Positions 55,712 through 64,000 of a stretch of DNA of 64,000 bases are shown here, one piece after another; position 1 is the first letter of the stretch; each line of letters begins with the position of its first letter. Where the stretch lies: positions 682,001-746,000 of the forward strand of contig CP064970.1 in assembly GCA_016699305.1 (NCBI GenBank), in the 5' to 3' direction. The notes under the pieces were generated by a model. The model worked only from the letters and a program-made list of their open reading frames with translations. It did not search any database and was not told the origin of the DNA. Position numbers and translations under genes: made by a program. This stretch comes from Alphaproteobacteria bacterium. Lineage in GTDB: Bacteria > Pseudomonadota > Alphaproteobacteria > GCA-016699305.

Positions 55712-58524
55712 GCGCCCTCCATGCTGCCCAGCGCATCTTCGCAACGACCGCACACATGCCGGGGATGAGCCGCGACCTCGGGCAAGATGCGCCAGCAACG
55801 CTCGCATTTCTCTCCCACCGCTTTTTCTACCACCACGCCGCATCCGGGGACATCGGGCAAGGTGAACGCGCCTGCGGGGACATCGCCCTGGCGCAAGGTA
55901 AGGTCCGATGTGATGGCAAGCTCGGCAAAATCCACGCCTTGCAACAGCGCGGCTTGCTGGGCGGTCACCGTCACCACGGGCGCGGCCTGAAGGCTTGATC
56001 CGATGCTCTTTTCCGCCCGCGCCAGTTCCAGCGCGCCCGTCACCACGCGGCGCAGATCGCGCAGATCCTTCCAGCGTACGGCAAGGACTTCATCGCGCCA
56101 AGCCTTAGGCACATCCGGGAACAGGCGCAGATGCACGCTTTCCTCGGGTGCGGCGAATGGGCTGACCGCGCGGCGGACTTGCCAGGCTTCCTCGGCGGTA
56201 AAGCACAAGATGGGGGCCAGCCATGCCGTCAGATAATCGAACAGGATGTTCATCACCGTTCGCGCGGCGCGACGCTTGATAGCATCGGGCCGGTCGCAAT
56301 ACAGGCTGTCTTTGCGCAGGTCGAAATAGAAGGCCGATAGGTCTTGGGCGCAAAAGCTGTGCAGATCGGTCAAGATGGCGTGAAAGGCGAAGTCATGGAT
56401 GTTTTGCCGAATACTGGCGTCCATCTCGGCCACGCGATGCAGCACCCAGCGTTCGGCCTCGGGCATCTGATCAAAGGGCAGGTTTTCTTGAGGCGTAAAT
56501 CCATCCAATGCGCCCAAGACATAGCGCAACGTGTTGCGCAAGCGGCGATAGACATCGGCCTGTTGCTTGAGGATGGCGTCGCCGATGCGTTGGTCTTCGG
56601 TGTAGTCGGTGGACAGCACCCAAAGGCGCAAGATATCCGCCCCGTATTTCTCGATGATGTTTTGCGGCGCGACGATATTGCCGATCGACTTGGACATTTT
56701 TTGTCCTTGCTCGTCCAGCGTAAAGCCATGGGTCAAGACGGCCTGAAAGGGTGCCCGCCCGCGCGAGCCGCAAGATTGCAGCAGGGAAGATTGAAACCAG
56801 CCGCGATGTTGGTCCGAGCCTTCCAAATATAAATCGGCGGGCCATGTCAGTTCAGGACGCTGTTCCAAAACAAAGCTATGGGTCGAACCGGATTCAAACC
56901 ACACATCGACAATATCGAAGATTTGGGTGTAATCCTGCGCGTTGTAGTTCGCCCCCAGAAAGCTTTCGGGCGTGTTCGCGTACCAGGCATCCGCGCCTTG
57001 CTCCTCAAAAGCGGCTTGGATGCGTCCCAGCACGGCCGGATCGCGCAGCGCCTCGCCCGTTGTCTTGTGAACGAAGAATGCCAAGGGAACGCCCCAGGCG
57101 CGCTGACGGCTGACGCACCAATCGGGGCGTTGCTCCACCATCGACTTGATACGATTATAACCTTGGGAGGGCACAAAGCGCGTGGCCTCGATCGCAGACA
57201 GAGCCTTGGCGCGCAATCCGTTCGTGTCATCCATGGCGATGAACCATTGCGGCGTGGTGCGAAAGACGATCGGGGCCTTCGAACGCCAGGAATGCGGATA
57301 ACTATGCGTCAGCTTGGCTTGCGCCAATAACGCGCCCGCTTGGGTCAAGGCTTCGATCACGGCGGCGTTGGCGTCGCCTTCTTTTCCCTTTTCGGTCAAT
57401 ACGCGCTTACCCGCGAACAGAGGCACGCTGGGACCATAGACACCATCATCGCCCACGGTTTCAGGGATCGATAATCCGTGGCTCTGACCCAAGTAAAAAT
57501 CGTCCGCGCCATGGCCGGGAGCGATATGCACAAAGCCGGTGCCGGTGTCATGCGTGACGAAACCGGCGACCAGCAAAGGCACATCGAACTCATAGCCTTG
57601 GCCGCGCAAGGGATGGTGGCAGACAGTGTCAGCCAAATCAGGGCCGAGGATATTGGCTTGTTTGGTCAGGGTTTGTCCGATGGCCTGGGATACCTGTTCA
57701 GCCAAGCTTTCCGCCAGCACATAGCGCGCGCCCGACGGCGCGGCATAGACGCCATAGGTCATCTCGGGGCCAAAGGCGATGGCGCGATTGCCGGGCAGAG
57801 TCCAGGGCGTGGTGGTCCAGATAACGACCTGCGCGCCCTCCAATGCGGGCGTCGAGGTCTTAGCGATAGGAAAAGCCACATAAACCGTGGTCGAGACATG
57901 ATCGTGATACTCGACCTCGGCATCGGCCAGGGCCGTTTTCTCGACCACCGACCACATGACGGGCTTGGCCCCGCGATGCAGACTGCCATTGATCAGATAT
58001 TTGTGGATTTCGCGTAAGATCTGCGCCTCGGCGGCAAAAGTCATGGTGCTATAGGGGTTCTCCCAATCGCCCACTACGCCCAAACGCTGAAAGTCCTGGC
58101 TTTGAACGGTTTTCCATGTTTGGGCAAAGGCGCGACATTCGGCCCGAAAATCCAACACCGGTACCTGATCTTTGTCTTTGCCTTTGGCGCGGTATTCTTC
58201 TTCGATTTTCCACTCAATCGGCAATCCATGGCAGTCCCAGCCCGGCACATAGGGGGCATCAAACCCCAACATCTGATGGGACCGCGCCACCACGTCTTTG
58301 AGAATCTTATTCAGCGCATGGCCCATATGGATATGCCCATTGGCGAAAGGCGGGCCGTCATGCAGGATATATGTGGGCCGTCCCGCCGATTGCTGGCGCA
58401 GCCTTTGATACAGTCCCATGCCGCGCCACATCTCTAACCATTTTGGCTCGGTCTGGGGCAGATTGCCGCGCATCGCAAATTCGGTGCGGGGCAGAAAAAC
58501 ACTATCTTTGATCTCTTGGGGCAT
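55708..58524 (-). CDS. ileS: Isoleucine-tRNA ligase
   Basis: A 938-residue class I synthetase. The HIGH motif is HMGH (GHIHMGHALNKIL) and the KMSKS loop is exact (GQKMSKSIGN). The CP1 editing domain contains WTTTPWTLPGN and GTGFVHIAPGHGADD. The C-terminal zinc-binding ligands are CERCWRILPEV and VCGRCEDAL. Methionine starts at 58524 (MPQEIKDSVFLPRTEFAMRG), matching the family. It is the first gene of the ileS-lspA-DUF3035 operon, with ATGA overlaps at both junctions. Confidence 0.97.
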   Translation of the reverse strand: MPQEIKDSVFLPRTEFAMRGNLPQTEPKWLEMWRGMGLYQRLRQQSAGRPTYILHDGPPFANGHIHMGHALNKILKDVVARSHQMLGFDAPYVPGWDCHGLPIEWKIEEEYRAKGKDKDQVPVLDFRAECRAFAQTWKTVQSQDFQRLGVVGDWENPYSTMTFAAEAQILREIHKYLINGSLHRGAKPVMWSVVEKTALADAEVEYHDHVSTTVYVAFPIAKTSTPALEGAQVVIWTTTPWTLPGNRAIAFGPEMTYGVYAAPSGARYVLAESLAEQVSQAIGQTLTKQANILGPDLADTVCHHPLRGQGYEFDVPLLVAGFVTHDTGTGFVHIAPGHGADDFYLGQSHGLSIPETVGDDGVYGPSVPLFAGKRVLTEKGKEGDANAAVIEALTQAGALLAQAKLTHSYPHSWRSKAPIVFRTTPQWFIAMDDTNGLRAKALSAIEATRFVPSQGYNRIKSMVEQRPDWCVSRQRAWGVPLAFFVHKTTGEALRDPAVLGRIQAAFEEQGADAWYANTPESFLGANYNAQDYTQIFDIVDVWFESGSTHSFVLEQRPELTWPADLYLEGSDQHRGWFQSSLLQSCGSRGRAPFQAVLTHGFTLDEQGQKMSKSIGNIVAPQNIIEKYGADILRLWVLSTDYTEDQRIGDAILKQQADVYRRLRNTLRYVLGALDGFTPQENLPFDQMPEAERWVLHRVAEMDASIRQNIHDFAFHAILTDLHSFCAQDLSAFYFDLRKDSLYCDRPDAIKRRAARTVMNILFDYLTAWLAPILCFTAEEAWQVRRAVSPFAAPEESVHLRLFPDVPKAWRDEVLAVRWKDLRDLRRVVTGALELARAEKSIGSSLQAAPVVTVTAQQAALLQGVDFAELAITSDLTLRQGDVPAGAFTLPDVPGCGVVVEKAVGEKCERCWRILPEVAAHPRHVCGRCEDALGSMEGA

Positions 58525-58645
58525 GTTTTACCTGTCTAGATAACGGATCACCCCATCTTGTATAGGCAATTCACGCCCCGGCGACAACCGATTGCAAGGA
58601 GGGGATGGACTTGCCATGCCCTAGGTGGCCTGCTACCAGAGTCCC

Positions 58646-59338
58646 ATGAAAAAAGCCGTTATATCGCCCTCCTTGCTGTGCGCCGATCTCAGTCGGGCGA
58701 GGGATGAGGTTCTGGCGGTGGCTCAAGCGGGGGCAGATCGCTTGCATCTGGACATTATGGATGGCCATTTTGTGCCCAATCTCAGTTTTGGGCCGGCGTT
58801 GGTGGCGGCGTTGCGTCCGGTTGTGCGACTGCCTTTTGATGCGCATCTGATGGTCAGTGACCCGGCGGCTTGGATCGCACCATTCCTCAAGGCCGGGGTC
58901 GATAGCGTGACGATCCATGTCGAGGCAACCGACTCTAACGGCCTCATCACAGCCTTGTCCCGCATCAGAGAGCAAGGCGCTGAGGCAGGGGTGGCGCTTA
59001 ATCCCTCCAGCACGGCACAAGTTTTGGAGCCGATTCTGGGGTTTGTGGATCGTATCCTTATCATGACGGTCGAGCCTGGTTTTGGGGGGCAAGGATTCTT
59101 GCCCGAGCAATTGCCCAAGATTCGCGCGATTCGAGAGATGATCGATCAAAGGGGGCTGAGAACGAAATTGACGGTTGATGGTGGAATTACCCCTGAAACC
59201 GGTCTGTTAGCCTGCGAATCTGGGGTCGATGAACTGGTGGCGGGGACGGCTATTTTCAGACACGGTCCGCAAGGGTATGGTGATGCCATCGAACGACTCG
59301 CCCGTTGCGGTCGCGGTTTCAGTATGGACGAAGATTAG
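58646..59338 (+). CDS. rpe: Ribulose-phosphate 3-epimerase
   Basis: Interconverts ribulose 5-phosphate and xylulose 5-phosphate. The 230-residue TIM barrel starts at ATG 58646 (MKKAVISPSLLCADLSRARD). The metal-binding and catalytic motifs HLDIMDGHFVPNLSFGPA, LPFDAHLMVSDP, IHVEA, LIMTVEPGFGGQGFL and TVDGGITPET are all intact. Seven extra upstream codons are open but not conserved. Heparinase-like and purH genes follow on the same strand. Confidence 0.97.
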   Translation: MKKAVISPSLLCADLSRARDEVLAVAQAGADRLHLDIMDGHFVPNLSFGPALVAALRPVVRLPFDAHLMVSDPAAWIAPFLKAGVDSVTIHVEATDSNGLITALSRIREQGAEAGVALNPSSTAQVLEPILGFVDRILIMTVEPGFGGQGFLPEQLPKIRAIREMIDQRGLRTKLTVDGGITPETGLLACESGVDELVAGTAIFRHGPQGYGDAIERLARCGRGFSMDED

Positions 59339-59346
59339 GGGTGCCA

Positions 59347-61059
59347 ATGGTTGCCTGGGATAAGATCTTAACGCGCGGACGCGTGCATCTTGAAACGCTG
59401 GCCTTCGCCAATCCGATCTATCGACTGACTTTGGGCGGTCCGGTGCCGCAGGTCTTGGCCGTCGTTCCCAGCGATCCGTGGCCGGGCGATGCGGGGGCGG
59501 GGCAGGCGATTCTAGAAGGCGCGTTTCGCTTTGCGGGACAGTCCTTTTGCGCCGATCCGGCCGATTGGCTACCGGTTGAGGCTCAGACACCATGGGTGTC
59601 CTATGTGCATGGCTTCGATTGGCTGCGCGATCTGCGCGCGGTGGGCGGAGACGAGGCGCGTCGGCGCGCGCGGCATTTGGTATCGTCCTGGCTGGATTCG
59701 AACACATTGTGGAATCGCGTGGCTTGGACTCCGTCGCTGGTGGGCGCACGTCTAGCCAATTGGGTGGTGCTGCACGATTTCTTTTGCGCCAGCGCGGACG
59801 ACGCCTTTCGCCATCGCGTCTTTGACAGCCTGTCGCGGCAAACACGGCATTTGGCGCGTATCATGCGCACCGCGCCGCGTGGACCGGGACGTTTCGCGGC
59901 GATTCACGGCCTATTGCTGGGCGCGTTGAATCTAACCGATAGTGAAGCCATGGTCTCCCAGGCCCTGGCGGGGTTGCATACGGCTTTGGCCGAAGAAATC
60001 CTCCCCGATGGCGGCCATATCAGTCGTTGCCCGTTGATTCAGGCCCAGCTGCTGGAACGGTTGGTGGAAATTCGCGTAACCATGCGCACGGCCAAGCTGC
60101 CCGTGCCGGCCGATTTGCAAAACGCCTTGGATTGGATGGCTCCCGCTTTGCGTCTGATGCGTCACGGCGACGGCGGCCTGGCCTTGTTCAATGGAGGAAT
60201 TCAGGATTCGCCCGAGCGGATCGAGGCGATCCTGGCCCAGGCCGAACCCCGTCCCCGCGCGTTAAAAAGCTTGCGCGAAAGCGGCTTTGAGCGTCTAAGC
60301 GCCGGGCGCAGCGTGGTGCTGCTGGATGTGGGGTTGCCGCCGCCTGCCGGCTTTGACGGTCGCGCCCATGCCGGACCGCTGAGCTTCGAGGTCAGCGTGG
60401 GACGCGAGAGGATCATCACCAATTGTGGCGCGATGCTGCATGACGATCCCGATTGGCGCATGGCTCTTGCGGCCACCGCCGCGCACAGCACCTTGACCGT
60501 GGCCGAGACGAACGCGGCCGAGGTCTTGCCCCAAGGCGGCATCGGACGGCGTCCGGCGCGCATTTCGTGCCAGCGTTCCGAGCAGAACGGCACGCATGAG
60601 GTCGAGGCCAGTCATGACGGTTATCTGACGTCTTTTGGATTGCGTCACCATCGCAGCCTGAGCCTGTCTTCGGATGGCGAGGAATTGCGCGGCGAGGACA
60701 TGCTGGAAGGCACGGGCGGACACAGTTTCGCCTTGCGTTTCCACTTGCAGCCGGGCGTTCAGGCTTCGTTGATCCAAGAAGGCGTGGCCGTGCTATTGCG
60801 TTTGACCAACGGCCATGGTTGGCGTCTGACGATGGGCGAGGGAGGCCTCTTAGCCTTAGAGGAAAGCATCAATCTGGCCGACGGCATCAGTTTACGTCGT
60901 GCGCAACAGGTGGTGGCCGGCGGCGTGACCCAAGACGGAAGCACGCGCCTGTGCTGGACGCTGGCACGCGAACGCCGCGCGGGGGGACGTGATTCCACAA
61001 AGACTGCCGCTGCACCGCTTCCGGCACAGCGCGATTTGGTCGAGGATGCCGGGTCATGA
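59347..61059 (+). CDS. Heparinase II/III family protein
   Basis: A 570-residue protein with an alpha/alpha-toroid N-terminal half (WVSYVHGFDWLRDLRAVGGD, FAAIHGLLLGALNLTDSE) and the C-terminal heparinase II/III beta domain (DGRAHAGPLSFEVSVGRERI, AAHSTLTVAETNAAEV). It starts at ATG 59347, eight bases after rpe. I see no signal peptide, unlike true lyases. Such genes lie beside purH in several alphaproteobacteria as far as I recall. The substrate is unknown, perhaps an envelope polysaccharide. The stop overlaps the purH start. Confidence 0.87.
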   Translation: MVAWDKILTRGRVHLETLAFANPIYRLTLGGPVPQVLAVVPSDPWPGDAGAGQAILEGAFRFAGQSFCADPADWLPVEAQTPWVSYVHGFDWLRDLRAVGGDEARRRARHLVSSWLDSNTLWNRVAWTPSLVGARLANWVVLHDFFCASADDAFRHRVFDSLSRQTRHLARIMRTAPRGPGRFAAIHGLLLGALNLTDSEAMVSQALAGLHTALAEEILPDGGHISRCPLIQAQLLERLVEIRVTMRTAKLPVPADLQNALDWMAPALRLMRHGDGGLALFNGGIQDSPERIEAILAQAEPRPRALKSLRESGFERLSAGRSVVLLDVGLPPPAGFDGRAHAGPLSFEVSVGRERIITNCGAMLHDDPDWRMALAATAAHSTLTVAETNAAEVLPQGGIGRRPARISCQRSEQNGTHEVEASHDGYLTSFGLRHHRSLSLSSDGEELRGEDMLEGTGGHSFALRFHLQPGVQASLIQEGVAVLLRLTNGHGWRLTMGEGGLLALEESINLADGISLRRAQQVVAGGVTQDGSTRLCWTLARERRAGGRDSTKTAAAPLPAQRDLVEDAGS

Positions 61060-62648
61060 GCGAGAGCAGTTATGTGTTGCGTCGCGCGCTGATTTCCACT
61101 TTCGACAAGACGGGCTTGGTGGCGCTGGGGCGTTTCCTGGCGGCGCAGGGTGTCGAGGTGATAGCCACGGGCAATTCGGCACGGCGTTTGCTTGACGAGG
61201 GAATCCCGGTGCTGGATGTTGCCGAGTGTGCCGATCTGCCCGACACGCTGGACGGTCGCTTGAAGACTCTGCACGCCAAGCTGTATGCGGGAATATTGTC
61301 GGACCGCGGCAATCCACAGCATATGACTATGTTGGATGAGCATCAGATTAAGCCCATCGATTTGGTGGTCGTGAATCTGCCGCCCTTTGCCGCCGCCACC
61401 GTGCGCGGTGCGTCCATGGCCACATGTCTCGAGAATATTGACATCGGGGCCGCGGCCTTGATTCGCGCGGCAGCACGCAACCATGAATGCGTAGCGGTGC
61501 TGACTTCGCCCGACCAGTACGCGCCTTTTATGACCGAGGTCGAGGAACACGGCGGTTCGATGCGCACGGGCTACCGTCGAGGCTTGGCCGCGTCAGCTTT
61601 TTCATATACCGCTGCGCGAGACAGTATGATTGCCGCCTGGTTCTCGCAGCATGAGGGAGAGTCCTTTCCTGAACGGATTAGCTTTAGCAGCAGCCTAAGG
61701 GCGATTTTGTCCAGCGCACAGAACCCGCAGCAACAAGCCGCTCTGTATGTGAATGACTCGGCCACCGAGACCAATGGTTTGGCCGCCGCCTTGATGGTCG
61801 AAGGGGAATGTCCAGGCCATCCTTCGTGGATTGCGGCCGATGCCGCCCATTCCTTGGTTATGGATCTACAACAGCCGGCTGTGGTCTTGGCCTGGCATGG
61901 TCAGGTACGCGCCGTCGCCCAAGGCTCCACCTTGCTTGCGGCATGGCAGCGTTTAGAGGGTAGCGCGGTGGCCCTACCCGGCAGATTGATGCCGGGAGCG
62001 GTGCTCGCGGTCAACAGGCCTTTATCCGATGACCTGGTTGATGTGTTGGTTCAATCGAACCACTTACCGAATGTAATCGTCTCTCCCGATGCCGCCGCCG
62101 CCGCGCGTGGGGCCCTAAGAGAAATGACCGACGTGGTTCTACTGCTGACGCGCCGCACGCCGCCAGGACACGAACATGCCGCCCTGCCGCCCGCTCAGCG
62201 CCTGCGTTCCATCTCGGGCGGAACCCTCATCGAAACCGCCGACGCGCAGCGTTTTGATCGCGAGCGAGTCCGTTATGCCAGCGCCAAATTGGCCAGCGAA
62301 TCCCAAATGTCCGATTTGATCTTGGCCTTCATGTTGGCCAAGCATGTGCCCTCCCCCGCTTTGGTCCTGGTGCGCGACGGGGCAAGCCTGGCCATTTCAG
62401 GCGGACAAGCGAATTGGGACCAAGCCGCGCGCTTGGCCCTGATGCTGACTCCGGACGCCTCGCATGCCGTGGCCGCTTTGGATATGCCGCTGGATAATCC
62501 GGCCGTGCTACAAACGCTGATCGAGGCCGGGATCAAAGCGGTCATCCATCCGGGCGGCCAGTCGCATTCCGACGAGCTGCTGACCCAATTGGCCGACCAA
62601 GCCGGAATTTGCCTCTTGGTGGCGCATACCCAACATGCGCGGTATTAG
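61056..62648 (+). CDS. purH: PurH-like bifunctional purine protein with degenerate active sites
   Basis: Full-length 530-residue homologue of AICAR transformylase/IMP cyclohydrolase, starting at ATG 61056 overlapping the heparinase stop. The overall order is kept: DGRLKTLHAKLYAGIL (70-81 core), NLPPF, ENIDIGAAALIRAAARN, SYTAARDSMIA, then the transformylase half with KHVPSPALV and AVIHPGGQSHSDEL. Canonical residues are repeatedly changed: LHPKxHGG is LHAKLYAG, RYGENPHQ is SSAQNPQQ (219-226), the KHANPCG motif with the catalytic Lys-His is WHGQVRA (Trp280, His281), and ASDAFFPF is AVAALDMP. The frame is intact and composition matches neighbours, so it looks selected, not decayed. Whether it still catalyses either step is doubtful. 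Confidence 0.85.
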   Translation: MSESSYVLRRALISTFDKTGLVALGRFLAAQGVEVIATGNSARRLLDEGIPVLDVAECADLPDTLDGRLKTLHAKLYAGILSDRGNPQHMTMLDEHQIKPIDLVVVNLPPFAAATVRGASMATCLENIDIGAAALIRAAARNHECVAVLTSPDQYAPFMTEVEEHGGSMRTGYRRGLAASAFSYTAARDSMIAAWFSQHEGESFPERISFSSSLRAILSSAQNPQQQAALYVNDSATETNGLAAALMVEGECPGHPSWIAADAAHSLVMDLQQPAVVLAWHGQVRAVAQGSTLLAAWQRLEGSAVALPGRLMPGAVLAVNRPLSDDLVDVLVQSNHLPNVIVSPDAAAAARGALREMTDVVLLLTRRTPPGHEHAALPPAQRLRSISGGTLIETADAQRFDRERVRYASAKLASESQMSDLILAFMLAKHVPSPALVLVRDGASLAISGGQANWDQAARLALMLTPDASHAVAALDMPLDNPAVLQTLIEAGIKAVIHPGGQSHSDELLTQLADQAGICLLVAHTQHARY

Positions 62649-62970
62649 GCACTGTCCACCGGCTTTGGAATGCTTGATGGTTGCGTGGGTGAATTTCTTC
62701 TAGACCACAGTACCATCGGCCAGAATAAGTGATGGGAGAGATTCTTATGCACATAGCCCCAGCGAGACATGCCCTAGCGCGCATGCGGGCATCCATCCCC
62801 CGCAATCCACGTAATCGCTGAATCGCAGATTCTCCATCTTCATCACAGCGGTTGACGCCGCTTTATGGGCCTTTGTGAATGGTGTGTAGGTGGCATGCGC
62901 GACCATGGCCTTTAGATGTTCTTAACCGGGCGCGCTGTTGTATGGTGGTGTTCCTTTAAGGGATAGCCCG
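62649..62970. other. Intergenic region between purH and nhaA
   Basis: About 320 bases with no recognised gene. A 24-codon frame at 62748 follows GGGAGAGA but has no other support. No repeat, tRNA or terminator with a T-run was seen. Confidence 0.5.
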
Positions 62971-64000
62971 ATGACATCAGCCTCGCCCAGCTTATTGCAG
63001 CGATTCCTGTCCCAAGAATCCGCATCGGGCATTTTATTGGTCCTGGCGGCGGCGCTGGCCATGGGTTTGGCGAATTCGCCTTTGGCACAGGCCTATCACC
63101 TTGCCTTGCATCATGCCGTTTGGACCGATGGTCCCGACATGGCAGGAATCGTCAAAGACGGATTGATGACTCTGTTCTTTCTGCTGGTAGGGTTGGAGAT
63201 CAAGCGCGAGGTGATGGATGGCGAGCTATCGACCCGCCATCGCGCTTTGCTGCCCGTATGCGCCGCGATCGGCGGCATGGTTGTTCCAGCAGGGATCTAT
63301 CTGGCCCTTAACGCCCATGATCCCGCCTTACGGCAAGGATGGGCGATTCCCTCGGCCACCGATATCGCCTTTGCCGCCGGCGTTCTGGGCCTGATGCGCC
63401 GATATATCCCCGCCGGCTTGCGCATTTTCCTGCTTGCCCTTGCGATCATTGACGATCTTGGCGCGGTGTTGATCATCGCCATGTTCTATTCCGGTGACTT
63501 GCATGGCGGCGCTTTGGTCTTGTCCTTGGTTGTCTCGGGCGCGTTGTATGCCTTAAACAGGGTCAACATCCTATCGCTATGGCCTTATATGATCGGGCTG
63601 TGTGTTTTGTGGCTGTGTCTGCACGAGTCGGGGCTGCACGCCACTTTGGCAGGCGTGGTGACGGCTTCGTTCATACCTCTTGGCGCGCATCGGCATGGGC
63701 GCGCCCAAAGTCCGTTACTGAGGCTTGAACATATCCTGCATCCGTGGGTGGCCTTTGGCATCATGCCGCTTTTCGCGCTGGCCAATGCCGGGTTGACGCT
63801 GGGAAATGTGACGCAGGATATGTTCCTTCACAGCGTGACGCTGGGCGTGGGGCTGGGCTTGTTCTTGGGCAAGCCTTTGGGCGTTTTTCTGGGCGCGTGG
63901 ACCGCAATCCGCGCCGGTTGGACGCATCTGCCCCATAGCTGTCACCATATCCATATTCTGGCCGTGGGAATGATCGCCGGGATCGGCTTTACCATGAGCC
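62971..64000 (+). CDS. nhaA: Na+/H+ antiporter NhaA (3' end outside window)
   Basis: Inner-membrane sodium/proton antiporter; the frame runs without a stop to the last base, giving 343 residues of a protein usually about 390 long. Recognisable NhaA sequence: SGILLVLAAALAMGLANSPL, FFLLVGLEIKREVMDGELS, PSATDIAFAAGVLGLM, the ion-binding aspartate pair in LALAIIDDLGAVLIIAMFY, and GMIAGIGFTMS at the end. ATG 62971 is preceded by TTAAGGGATAGCCCG. The final part lies outside the window. Confidence 0.95.
   Translation, partial: MTSASPSLLQRFLSQESASGILLVLAAALAMGLANSPLAQAYHLALHHAVWTDGPDMAGIVKDGLMTLFFLLVGLEIKREVMDGELSTRHRALLPVCAAIGGMVVPAGIYLALNAHDPALRQGWAIPSATDIAFAAGVLGLMRRYIPAGLRIFLLALAIIDDLGAVLIIAMFYSGDLHGGALVLSLVVSGALYALNRVNILSLWPYMIGLCVLWLCLHESGLHATLAGVVTASFIPLGAHRHGRAQSPLLRLEHILHPWVAFGIMPLFALANAGLTLGNVTQDMFLHSVTLGVGLGLFLGKPLGVFLGAWTAIRAGWTHLPHSCHHIHILAVGMIAGIGFTMS

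Overview
The window is a GC-rich chromosomal segment of an alphaproteobacterium, most likely from the Rhodospirillales or a close relative. The evidence is a CcrM-type GANTC methyltransferase, an Irr-type Fur regulator with a matching iron-control palindrome, a BamF-like DUF3035 lipoprotein, a DUF2336 protein, a MutL carrying the endonuclease motif, and a tolQRAB cluster with a proline-rich TolA. I named no species. GC and homology statements are by eye.

Layout. 1-6 kb: clpX, a methylglyoxal-synthase-like/amidohydrolase fusion, and secA. 6-12 kb: a pilin-like gene broken by a poly-C tract, then the lipopolysaccharide set kdsD-lptC-lptA-lptB and rpoN. 12-15 kb: irr, an Irr-box palindrome, rubrerythrin, an Fe-S oxidoreductase and a small conserved protein. 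15-17 kb: an isolated nuoE-nuoF pair. 17-21 kb: a plastic region with two DUF3592 paralogues, an AT-rich M16 peptidase bounded by a 46-bp direct repeat, a gene-tail remnant and an sdhB 3' fragment. 21-33 kb: membrane protein, LCAT-like hydrolase, mutL, MIF-like tautomerase, thrS, ccrM, yfgM-bamB-der, PAP2 phosphatase, DUF218 protein and acyltransferase. 34-39 kb: a signalling patch with a pentapeptide-repeat protein, a CheY-like regulator and a large hybrid kinase. 39-46 kb: tolB-tolA-tolR-tolQ, an acetyltransferase and an ABC-F ATPase. 46-50 kb: DUF2336, a complete IS66-family element with 8-bp target duplication, and an unrecognised gene. 50-59 kb: rluD, tRNA-Lys(UUU), two M16 proteases, and the DUF3035-lspA-ileS operon. 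58-64 kb: rpe, heparinase-like, purH and nhaA, which runs off the end.

Much of the content serves the cell envelope: LPS transport, the Tol system, Bam-related lipoproteins, lipoprotein signal peptidase and phospholipid synthesis. The most unusual items are a full-length PurH whose signature residues are largely replaced in both catalytic domains, the MGS-amidohydrolase fusion with a Glu-to-Gln change in its metal/catalytic motif, the poly-C-interrupted pilin-like gene, and the perfect Irr box before rubrerythrin next to irr. No rRNA gene or CRISPR array was seen.
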